The translations under genes and the position numbers were made by a program. Of a stretch of DNA of 64,000 nt, positions 34,719-42,229 are shown one piece after another. Below the pieces are notes generated by a model. That model was not told the DNA's origin. It saw only the letters and a program-made list of their open reading frames with translations, and did not search any database. This DNA comes from Akkermansia muciniphila (GTDB lineage: Bacteria; Verrucomicrobiota; Verrucomicrobiia; Verrucomicrobiales; Akkermansiaceae): the NCBI GenBank assembly GCA_945890645.1, contig CAMDCV010000010.1:1-64000 (forward strand), in the 5' to 3' direction. The number at the start of each line of letters is the position of its first letter. Positions within the stretch are counted from its first letter, which is position 1.

Positions 34719-35971
34719 TGAAGGATAGGCCGGCCATTTCCTGTGCGATTCGACACGCCTTCGGGTGGTTGTTTTTCGCGAACCTCATCGGCGTGGTGAT
34801 GGCCTTGTTGTTAGTATTTCCTCAGGCAGGAAATTTTTTGGGTGGATTCACCTACGGCCGCTGGGTGCCGCTGCATTTGAATTGGCAACTGTATGGCTGG
34901 ACTAGCCTGCCGCTGATTGCGTGGTTATTTTCGATTTACGAAGTGGATCGCTATAGCAAGACGAGTGCGTGGGCGAAAGTGGCAGTGGCAGGGTGGTCGC
35001 TGGCGTTGGCTTGCGGTGGTTTGTCGTGGTTGATGGGGCATTCGTCGGGAAAAATTTTCCTCGATTGGAAAGGCGCTGCCCTGTGGGTGTTTCTCGCCGC
35101 GCAGGTGGGGTTGTGGATTTCTTTAGCACGAGCCTTGCGGAAAAACACAGGCGAGTGGACTTCGTGGGCACGATTGTTGCGCGGCTTGGCACTTGCTTTT
35201 CTGGCGATGGTGCCATTTTCGCTGTGGCTGACCACATCGCCGCAAACCTATCCGCCGATCAATCCCAGCACGGGTGGCCCGACGGGGGCGAGTCTGTTAG
35301 GTAGTACGCTGACGGTGGTAGCGTTGTTGTTGTTGTTGCCGCGCACCTTGCGCCTAACGGGCACGCCGCGCAGTGGTCGATGGTATGTGGCCTTGTGGGT
35401 TTTTGAGTTTGTGGCATTCATCTTGTTAGAGTGGCGCGGCGGCACGCACCGTCAGATCGAACAGATTCTCGGTCTGGCCTTATTGATTCCTTGGGTGTGG
35501 TTGATCCCGCGCTGTTTGTTGGATTTCACGTGGCCTAAGGAAACCGTTTTCTGGCGTCGGTCCGCCTTGTTGTGGTGGGGCGCGCTGGTGTTGTTAGGCT
35601 GGGCGGAATTTTTGCCGGGGATTTTGGATCGGATGAAATTCACGAACGGACTGGTGGCGCATTCGCACCTAGCCATGGCAGGGTTTACCAGTTCGTATGT
35701 GCTGCTCTTGAGCGTGGCGCTGGGTGGTAGAAAAATGGGTGAGCTGTTGCGTCGGGGATCGATGCTTTGGCAAGGCTCGGTGATCGTGTATGTGATGGCG
35801 ATGATTGCTTGCGGGTGGCTGGAAGGCGCGGAGTATTCGTGGATGAGTGAAATGCCGCTCTGGCGCACGGCGCTATATGTTGTTAGACTGTTGTGTGGCT
35901 TGGTGATGCTGGGAGTTTCTTGGCAGTGGTGGTGGGGAAATATCTACGGAAGGAAACTGGATGAAGCGTAA
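34718..35971 (+). CDS. Haem-copper oxidase subunit I-like membrane protein lacking the CuB His pair
   Basis: This 417-aa protein has about 11-12 membrane helices. It resembles CcoN/NorB-type subunit I. A His in helix II lies in PLHLNWQLYGW (H53), and the HxH of helix X is in GLVAHSHLAMAGF (H315, H317), the sites that bind the low-spin and high-spin haems. A lone His in WRGGTHRQIEQ (H243) may match the first CuB ligand. The HH pair of the next helix is absent, where the sequence reads LLGWAEFLPG. The protein is shorter than usual oxidase subunits. It may carry haem but probably does not reduce O2. It is coupled to the ABC ATPase gene and overlaps the next gene. Confidence 0.65.
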   Translation: MKDRPAISCAIRHAFGWLFFANLIGVVMALLLVFPQAGNFLGGFTYGRWVPLHLNWQLYGWTSLPLIAWLFSIYEVDRYSKTSAWAKVAVAGWSLALACGGLSWLMGHSSGKIFLDWKGAALWVFLAAQVGLWISLARALRKNTGEWTSWARLLRGLALAFLAMVPFSLWLTTSPQTYPPINPSTGGPTGASLLGSTLTVVALLLLLPRTLRLTGTPRSGRWYVALWVFEFVAFILLEWRGGTHRQIEQILGLALLIPWVWLIPRCLLDFTWPKETVFWRRSALLWWGALVLLGWAEFLPGILDRMKFTNGLVAHSHLAMAGFTSSYVLLLSVALGGRKMGELLRRGSMLWQGSVIVYVMAMIACGWLEGAEYSWMSEMPLWRTALYVVRLLCGLVMLGVSWQWWWGNIYGRKLDEA

Positions 35972-36350
35972 ATTATTTTGGTGGAATGCGGGTGTGGGCG
36001 CGATGGATGCCTGCACGGGATTGTTGTTGCTGTTTGCACCGACATTGACCTTGCGCTTGATGGGCTTGCAAGCGATCGGAGCCGAAGCGCAGATCTTTTT
36101 ATCGTGGATGGGGGCGTTTGTGTTTGGTGTGGGCGCGAGTTATTTTTTGGCACTGCGCGTGCGCTCGTCTGAAGAGGGAGAAATGATTTGGAAAATGACG
36201 GCGCTGGTGCGTGCGGTGATCGCAATTTTTGTCATCGCACAAGTATCACGCGGAACGCTGGAGCCGTTATGGCTCTCGGTGGCGGCAACGGATGCGTTGG
36301 TGGCGCTGGTGCAACTTGTGGGACTAAAACGATCATGGTGGCATCAATGA
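35961..36350 (+). CDS. Small four-helix membrane protein
   Basis: This is a 129-aa protein with four hydrophobic stretches, among them ACTGLLLLFAPTLTLRLMGL and LSWMGAFVFGVGASYFLAL. A clear ribosome-binding site (aaggaaac) precedes the ATG, which lies 11 nt inside the previous gene. Its stop overlaps the ATG of the cytochrome fusion gene (ATGA). The coupling on both sides argues for a common complex. I do not recognise the family. It could be an accessory subunit or assembly factor. Confidence 0.75.
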   Translation: MKRKLFWWNAGVGAMDACTGLLLLFAPTLTLRLMGLQAIGAEAQIFLSWMGAFVFGVGASYFLALRVRSSEEGEMIWKMTALVRAVIAIFVIAQVSRGTLEPLWLSVAATDALVALVQLVGLKRSWWHQ

Positions 36351-38179
36351 CAAGCTCGACCCGACGCACGGGGATCGCTGCCGCGGTGTTAGTCGCGGGA
36401 GTGTATGCGTATTTTTTGTTGTTCTCGCAATTTGCGTTTTTGGAAATCGTGCAGAGCGCGGGATTGGGAGAAATGCGGATCAAGGCAGTGCTGGGGATGA
36501 TGGCAGTGGGTGGCATCGTAGGGGCTTATGTGGCTCAGCGGGATAAAGGGATGCGCCTCTTACGCCTCGGTTTGTTAGGGTGCATGAGTGCGGCTATTCT
36601 ATCGATGGTGGTCCATGATCTGTGGTCGTTGGGTTTGTTGTCTTTGTTGATGGGTTTGTCGTTAGGCTCCGTCACGGTGTGTTTGGCGGCATTGCTCCCG
36701 CAATGGTTGCCGCGTGAACAAGGTTGTTGGTATGTGGGAATAGGCACGGGGCTGGGTTATGCGCTTTGCAATGTGCCCATTGTGTTTCTTGCCACACCGC
36801 ATCAGCAGTTTAGAATCGCTGCGATTTTTGCGATCGTTGCGTTTGCGGCAGTGTGGTTCGTGCGAGATGCGACAGTGTCCGATGTGAGTGAACAGAAGGT
36901 CTCATTGAAGATTTCCGTTGTTGCGGCGGTGCTGGTGTTCTTGGCATTTGTGTGGATGGACTCGGGCGCTTTTTATGTGATTCAACATGCGCCGGATTTG
37001 AAAAAAGCGACGTGGGGCGCCGAAAAGTTGTGGATCAATGCCGGGCTGCATTTTTTCGCGGCGTTGCTGGCGGGATGGATGCTGGCGCGTGGTCATTTTC
37101 GATTATTGCTGTGCGCGGCGGCCGTGATTCTCGGTGCGGCAGCCTTGTGGGTGAATGATGTTTCGACACGTGTGGAGGCGGGTTACTTTTATCCGGTCGC
37201 GGTTTCGTTTTATTCGACGGCCTTGGTGTGCTGGCCAGCTTTGCTTTCAGGAAAAACTCAGGCATGGCAACGGGCCGCGTGGGTCTTTGCGATTGCAGGG
37301 TGGATTGGTTCGGGAATGGGTATTGGCATGGTGGAGAACTTGCATCGCGTGCCGGTGTGGTTTGTGATCGTGGCCTGTGGCGTGATTTTACTCGGCTTGT
37401 TCGGTGGCGTGAAAAAAGGGGCTTGGGTGATGATTTTGGCACTGGTTGGGTTTTTTCTGTTAGAAAATGGTTCGCCGCCAGCTACAACGACCTCAGCGGT
37501 GGAACGCGGGCGACAAGTCTATGTGGCGGAGGGCTGCATTCATTGTCATTCGCAATATTTGCGCCCCGAGAGCATGGATGAATCGCTGTGGGGCGAGGCG
37601 AAAAAACCAAGCGATGCATTGCAACAGCGACCGGTATTGATCGGCAATCGCCGTCAGGGTCCTGACCTCACGCATGTCGCGGGACGTCGATCCGCGACGT
37701 GGCTGCGTTTGCATTTTCTCGCGCCGCGTGATCTGGTGCCCGATAGTGTGATGCCGTCGTATGCGCATTTGTTTGAGGATCAGCGCGGCGCAGATTTGAT
37801 CGCGTATCTTACGCGCGACATCGGCGATGACATCACCGCTGTGCAACAATTAACTCAAGCCTGGCGACCTGCCTCGGTGCAGCAAGGTGATATGGCATTA
37901 GGGAAACAATTGTTTTCGCAGCACTGCGCAGTCTGCCATGGCGATGATGGTCGCTGGCAAGGAATGTTAGCAGCGCAGTTGGCAAAAGCCCCCGCCAATT
38001 TGGCCGAAGGTCCGTGGATGTGGTCGGCGAAGCGCGACGGCGAAAGCGGAGCCGTGAGTATCGCCCGCGTCGTGCGCTTCGGCATTCCCGGCACCGACAT
38101 GCCAGGTCATGAAACATGGACACCCGAGCAATGGCAGGCGGTGACTAGTTATCTGTTGCAATGTCGGGAGCAGAAGTGA
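36347..38179 (+). CDS. MFS-like membrane domain fused to two cytochrome c domains
   Basis: The start is the ATG at 36347, which overlaps the stop of the upstream gene, and the product is 610 aa. Residues 1-370 form about 12 membrane helices with an MFS look (FLLFSQFAFLEIVQSAGLG, then LLSLLMGLSLGSVTV, then CWYVGIGTGLGYALCNVP). Residues about 380-490 form a CcoO-like cytochrome c domain with CIHCHSQYLRPES and PDLTHVAGRRS. A second, CcoP-like domain has CAVCHGDDGRWQG and GTDMPGH (Met ligand). Two haem c groups are therefore expected outside the membrane. Normal cbb3 oxidases carry these domains on separate single-helix subunits. The fusion to a 12-helix domain is unusual. It could pass electrons to the coupled haem-copper-like protein. 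Confidence 0.82.
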   Translation: MTSSTRRTGIAAAVLVAGVYAYFLLFSQFAFLEIVQSAGLGEMRIKAVLGMMAVGGIVGAYVAQRDKGMRLLRLGLLGCMSAAILSMVVHDLWSLGLLSLLMGLSLGSVTVCLAALLPQWLPREQGCWYVGIGTGLGYALCNVPIVFLATPHQQFRIAAIFAIVAFAAVWFVRDATVSDVSEQKVSLKISVVAAVLVFLAFVWMDSGAFYVIQHAPDLKKATWGAEKLWINAGLHFFAALLAGWMLARGHFRLLLCAAAVILGAAALWVNDVSTRVEAGYFYPVAVSFYSTALVCWPALLSGKTQAWQRAAWVFAIAGWIGSGMGIGMVENLHRVPVWFVIVACGVILLGLFGGVKKGAWVMILALVGFFLLENGSPPATTTSAVERGRQVYVAEGCIHCHSQYLRPESMDESLWGEAKKPSDALQQRPVLIGNRRQGPDLTHVAGRRSATWLRLHFLAPRDLVPDSVMPSYAHLFEDQRGADLIAYLTRDIGDDITAVQQLTQAWRPASVQQGDMALGKQLFSQHCAVCHGDDGRWQGMLAAQLAKAPANLAEGPWMWSAKRDGESGAVSIARVVRFGIPGTDMPGHETWTPEQWQAVTSYLLQCREQK

Positions 38180-38769
38180 GCGAATCACATATGGATCGCT
38201 GCGCCCTGCGATCCGGGGCGGCGAAGTTTTTTGGGGTGTGTTGTGATACCCAGGTAGCCCTGATCGGGCAATCCCACAATGCGGGACTGTCATACGCAAC
38301 GCGCTGTCCTCTTTTTGTAAAACTAGATGGGATGCTTGAAATCATGCTGGCAAATCGAAAGTTGCGCTTTTAAAATACAAGGTTGATTCAGCGGGCGATT
38401 CAGAAAACTTTGGAAAAGGCTCCGGTTCTCGCAGTCATCTGACAAGAAGGAAGCCTATCCGCAAAAAAGAAAAATCCGCGGCCTAGCAAAAAAGCGAAGC
38501 AAAAAAATCTTGTCAGAGAGGTCGGGTGAGCTATAAAAAACTCGTATCATTGCGATTTCTCTAACTCGCAACGGTGCCTGCTACACGGCTGTTTCTTCAC
38601 TGCTCACTCGGCACTTTTCACTCTTCTATCACCACTTTCCCCCTATCTCCGAATCTCGTATTTTCTTTCCTGTCCCCATCAATCCTAAAAGAAAATTCCT
38701 AGCAATTACATTCCAGTCCTTGGTTTGCTTTGTGTTAGCATAGTATTCAAAGAGATAACATGGTCCAAC
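38180..38769. other. Intergenic region upstream of the ECF sigma gene
   Basis: Nothing coding is convincing in these 590 nt. It contains the hairpin above, a 15-nt word at 38288-38302 that recurs at 44399-44413 on the other side of the sigma/kinase module, and an A/T-rich 200-nt stretch before the sigma gene. The promoter of the sigma gene should lie near 38700-38750, but I could not pick it confidently. Confidence 0.5.
38193..38230 (+). terminator. Possible terminator of the respiratory-type operon
   Basis: GGATCGC (38193-38199) and GCGATCC (38208-38214) form a perfect 7-bp stem 14 nt beyond the stop. A run of six T follows about 12 nt later. The spacing is longer than in a standard intrinsic terminator. 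Confidence 0.4.
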
Positions 38770-39498
38770 ATGACAACGAATCCACCCACAAGAGACCAGT
38801 CATCGCAATTGTTTCCGAACACCTCGTGGTCGCTGATTCGGCAATCGCAGGATATCGCTAATCCAGCGGCGGTGCAGGCTCTGGATCAATTGGCCCGCTC
38901 TTATTGGCGGCCCTTGTATGCTTGTGTGCGCTCCATGGGTCATTCGCATCAGGATGCGGAGGATGCGGTGCAGCGGATGTTTGAGCAGTTGGTGTCGAGG
39001 GATTCGCTACGGGCGGTGCTGCCGGGGGAGACGCGGTTCCGAACTTTTCTGATCACGTGTCTTAGAAATTCCATGGCCTCAGAACATCGGGCGCGGACGT
39101 GCCAGAAGCGTGGAGGAGGGGAGGAAATGACATCCTTGGGCCCAGAGGAACTGGATGAGTTTGGGGAGGAAAATCCTCTGCTGCCTGAGGCGACTCTGGA
39201 CCGGGAGTGGGCGCTGGAGATTTTTAGCAGAGCGCTGTCACGGTTGGAGGTGGACACGGTGCAGCGGGGGCGGCAAGCCGTGTTTGATGAAGCGCTGCCG
39301 GTGTTGCGGGGCGAACAACCGGAGGGCGGCTACGCGGGATTGGCAGTTAGACTGCATATGACGGAGGGCGGAGCGCGGAAAACGGTGTTTGACCTGCGGG
39401 CGCGTTTGGGGGTGCTGCTCAGACAGGAGGTCGCGGCTACCGTGGTGGATCCAGCGGAAGCGGATCATGAAATGCGCTACCTCCTCTCGCTATTGTGA
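38770..39498 (+). CDS. ECF-type RNA polymerase sigma factor
   Basis: I choose the ATG at 38770, giving 242 aa. A TTG 45 nt upstream is possible but less likely. Region 2 is visible as a helical block with YWRPLYACVRSMGHSHQDAE, DAVQRMFEQLV and RFRTFLITCLRNSMASEHRA. Region 4 is GGYAGLAVRLHMTEGGARKT, followed by VFDLRARLGVLLRQEV. It belongs to the long ECF-type factors that PVC bacteria pair with Ser/Thr kinases. The kinase gene follows 67 nt later. No separate anti-sigma gene is present, so the kinase is the likely controller. Confidence 0.87.
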   Translation: MTTNPPTRDQSSQLFPNTSWSLIRQSQDIANPAAVQALDQLARSYWRPLYACVRSMGHSHQDAEDAVQRMFEQLVSRDSLRAVLPGETRFRTFLITCLRNSMASEHRARTCQKRGGGEEMTSLGPEELDEFGEENPLLPEATLDREWALEIFSRALSRLEVDTVQRGRQAVFDEALPVLRGEQPEGGYAGLAVRLHMTEGGARKTVFDLRARLGVLLRQEVAATVVDPAEADHEMRYLLSLL

Positions 39499-39565
39499 AA
39501 GGACTATTTTTCATAAAAATGGTCGTGCACGGAAACGCGGTCTTCTTTTTGGCGAATGAATCTAT

Positions 39566-42088
39566 ATGACCGACGTCCCAGCCGCTTCCTCTCCCGAAAC
39601 CTGTCCTGACTGCGGGCGCGATCTACCACAGAGTAAGGGCTGCCTACATTGTGCCGTGGAACTAGCTCTGGCCGCAGCCACAGAGTGTCCGGAAGCCGAG
39701 GCGGATTTATTGGATTCTTCCCATTTGTTGGCAAAACAGGGTGGATTTGCCGCTTTTTCGGATCCGGTTCTTCCCATGCAGGTAGGGCGTTTTCGATTGT
39801 TGCGGAGGTTGGGGATCGGCGGCATGGGGGCCGTGTATGAAGCTGTCGATGGTGCGCTGGACCGCATCGTGGCGCTGAAAATGATCCGCGGTTTCCATTT
39901 TTCCACGGCAGATGAAATGAGCCGCTTCCAACGGGAAGCGCAGGCGGCGGCTCGGTTGGACCATTCGAATATTGTGCCGGTCTATGAGATTGGGGAAGTG
40001 GATGGGTGCCCATTTCTTTCCATGAAAATGATCCGGGGTGGGACTCTAGCAGAGCGCCTTAAGACAGGGCGGATGGCTGCTGAGGAATCAGCCGCCATCA
40101 TGGCAAAGGTGGCTGCGGCTGTCGGCTACGCCCATGAGAGGGGCATTCTGCATCGGGACCTTAAACCCTCCAATATCCTGCTGGACGAGGAGGGCGAACC
40201 ATGGCTGACGGATTTTGGCATGGCGCGGCTTTCCGGAACGGAGGTGGCTCTGACCGTGACGGGAGCGCAGATTGGCACTCCCCATTATATGTCACCAGAG
40301 CAGGCGGCAGGATTGGTGCGGGCATTGACGCCCGCGAGTGATGTGTGGGGGCTCGGGGCCATTTTTTACCAGATGTTGAGCGGCCAACTCCCTTATGAAG
40401 GTGAGTCGAATGTGGCGATCATGCATCAGGTGTTGTCGGCGGATCCTCCCCAATTGCAGGCAAAGTCGCGCCGTGAAATGGAGCTCGCGGTGCTCATCGA
40501 GCGCTGTTTGCAGAAAGAACCAAGCATGCGCATGCAAAGTGCCACAATGCTTGCGGAGGAGCTGGAACGATGGTTGAAGCAGCGGCCGATTCTCTCCCGG
40601 CCAGTGTCGTGGTGGGAGAAATCCCTGCGTTGGTCGAAGCAGCGTCGTTGGTCATTGGTCTCGGGGTCTGTTGCTCTCATGGGCGTGGCACTTGCCATCA
40701 GTAGATTCTGGCCGATCGCTGAAAACCGACCGACTGGTGCGGTTGCGGAAATCATCATTTCGAGAGAAGGGAGCCGCTTGGTGCTGCGCGATGTAGCGGG
40801 TGGGGATCAATTGCTTTATATTGGCGAGAAGGAGCCTGGCACCATTCATTTCCGCGAGGAGGGACGCCATTTCCAAATGCCGGATGGATCCATGATTCTG
40901 GGTGCTACCGCGGGAATCGCTTTGGACGGGATTACCCAGATCTTGGTGGACGGTGGGGCAGGGCAGGACAACATAAACTTCGTTGGCATTGGAACTCCGT
41001 TGCCGAACCTTCAGATCAATGGGGGTGAGGGAGACGATTTGATTCAGTTTTGGAAACCGATTTCGTTTAAGGCAAACGCCGGGCTTGATGTGGACTTGCA
41101 GGATGATGCCGCTGCGCCCGGCGTAGATGGCGTGCGGTTTCAAGAAGGAGCCGTTGTGAAAACCTCCGGCACAGGGAAGATCACTGTGCGCTGTAGTTCT
41201 GGTCTTTTTGTCGGGAAAGCTGAATTGCGCACGGTTGATGGTGGAATTACACTGGAAGCGAATCAGCAAGCAATCCCGACTGTTGCCGAATTCAAGGGCA
41301 TCGAACTCAATCGGGCGCATGTCATCAGTGATGGCATAGGCCCCATCAACATGAGTGCGCGCGGTGGCACGAGAGGGATCTTTCAGTTTGGTATTTCGTT
41401 GACGAATCAAGTGCTCATTCAGGGAGGGACCAAGGGCGCTGTCACCCTGCGTGGCCAGGGGGGAGCTGGCAACGGACAAAACGATAGTAGCGGCATCAAT
41501 ATGGTAGAGGAGCGCTGCATGATCACCAGCAAAGGTGCTGATATCCTGCTCGAAGGTCGGGGCGTGGGCTCTCCAGAAACGGGCAGCAACAACGGCATCG
41601 CCATCGTGGCAGGCACGATTCAAGGAAATGGGAAAGTCACCCTGGATGGAAAAGGCGGTGAAACCAAGGGCGGCGCGAATCATGGCATCCTGCTGCGGGG
41701 GCCTTTGGTAGCCATTCGTTCCAGTGGCGGAGACATTTTCCTCAAGGGACAAGGTGGAGGCACGAGCAACTCCCATGTGACCAACAATGGTGGAGTTGTC
41801 GTGAGATACAATGCTTCCGTGCAGGCGGATGGATCTGACAATATCATTATGGAAGGTCGTGGCGGGATGGGCGGAGGCAGTGATCAGGTAGGTGTCGTGA
41901 TTTTTGAAGGAGCTAAAATCGATGCCGCCGCAGGCAGTATCAAGATCACCGGACATTCCGGCAATGATAGCTCGCTTAGCGTCCAAGTTGCTAGCCCCGG
42001 ACGCGTGCGCACCAATGGCCCAAAGCCCAGAGTGGTCATCGAGGGCGAGCGCCAGGAAATCGAAGAGGCCGCTCTGCAGGTGAAGTGA
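39566..42088 (+). CDS. Transmembrane Ser/Thr kinase with glycine-rich beta-solenoid-like ectodomain
   Basis: This is an 840-aa protein. A zinc-ribbon-like N-terminus has Cys pairs (CPDCGRDLPQSKGCLHC). The kinase domain (about 75-345) is complete: LGIGGMGAVYEAVD, the Lys in IVALKMIRG, HRDLKPSNILL and TDFGMARL. One membrane helix follows (about 362-382, LVSGSVALMGVALAI). The ~450-residue outside part is rich in Gly, Asn and Asp. Its repeated strands (VTLRGQGGAGNGQN, ILLEGRGVGSPETG, VTLDGKGGETKGGAN, IFLKGQGGGTSNS, IIMEGRGGMGGGSD) resemble filamentous-haemagglutinin or autotransporter beta-helices. Part of this ectodomain reads like a calcium-binding repeat (GGAGQDNINF, NGGEGDDLIQF). The kinase may sense surface events and act on the upstream sigma factor. 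The C-terminal 24 codons recur at 24031-24105. Confidence 0.88.
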   Translation: MTDVPAASSPETCPDCGRDLPQSKGCLHCAVELALAAATECPEAEADLLDSSHLLAKQGGFAAFSDPVLPMQVGRFRLLRRLGIGGMGAVYEAVDGALDRIVALKMIRGFHFSTADEMSRFQREAQAAARLDHSNIVPVYEIGEVDGCPFLSMKMIRGGTLAERLKTGRMAAEESAAIMAKVAAAVGYAHERGILHRDLKPSNILLDEEGEPWLTDFGMARLSGTEVALTVTGAQIGTPHYMSPEQAAGLVRALTPASDVWGLGAIFYQMLSGQLPYEGESNVAIMHQVLSADPPQLQAKSRREMELAVLIERCLQKEPSMRMQSATMLAEELERWLKQRPILSRPVSWWEKSLRWSKQRRWSLVSGSVALMGVALAISRFWPIAENRPTGAVAEIIISREGSRLVLRDVAGGDQLLYIGEKEPGTIHFREEGRHFQMPDGSMILGATAGIALDGITQILVDGGAGQDNINFVGIGTPLPNLQINGGEGDDLIQFWKPISFKANAGLDVDLQDDAAAPGVDGVRFQEGAVVKTSGTGKITVRCSSGLFVGKAELRTVDGGITLEANQQAIPTVAEFKGIELNRAHVISDGIGPINMSARGGTRGIFQFGISLTNQVLIQGGTKGAVTLRGQGGAGNGQNDSSGINMVEERCMITSKGADILLEGRGVGSPETGSNNGIAIVAGTIQGNGKVTLDGKGGETKGGANHGILLRGPLVAIRSSGGDIFLKGQGGGTSNSHVTNNGGVVVRYNASVQADGSDNIIMEGRGGMGGGSDQVGVVIFEGAKIDAAAGSIKITGHSGNDSSLSVQVASPGRVRTNGPKPRVVIEGERQEIEEAALQVK

Positions 42089-42156
42089 AAAAAAACATTT
42101 TTTTTCGCAATCGCCGAAACGCCCCCAGAAAAAGGGCGAGTCCATTAGGTGTAGCC
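42014..42156. repeat. Kinase gene tail and downstream segment, duplicated at 24 kb
   Basis: This is the counterpart of 24030-24172. Conservation extends beyond the stop through an A/T-rich patch and a small CGCCC/GGGCG hairpin. The non-coding part is therefore conserved too and may have a regulatory job between kinase and cargo gene. Confidence 0.88.
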
Positions 42157-42229
42157 ACTGTCCTGCCAGCGCTGGGCGTGGCCCAATCTCTTTAAGCACC
42201 CTTTGTTTCCCACTCATCCCGCAAAAATT

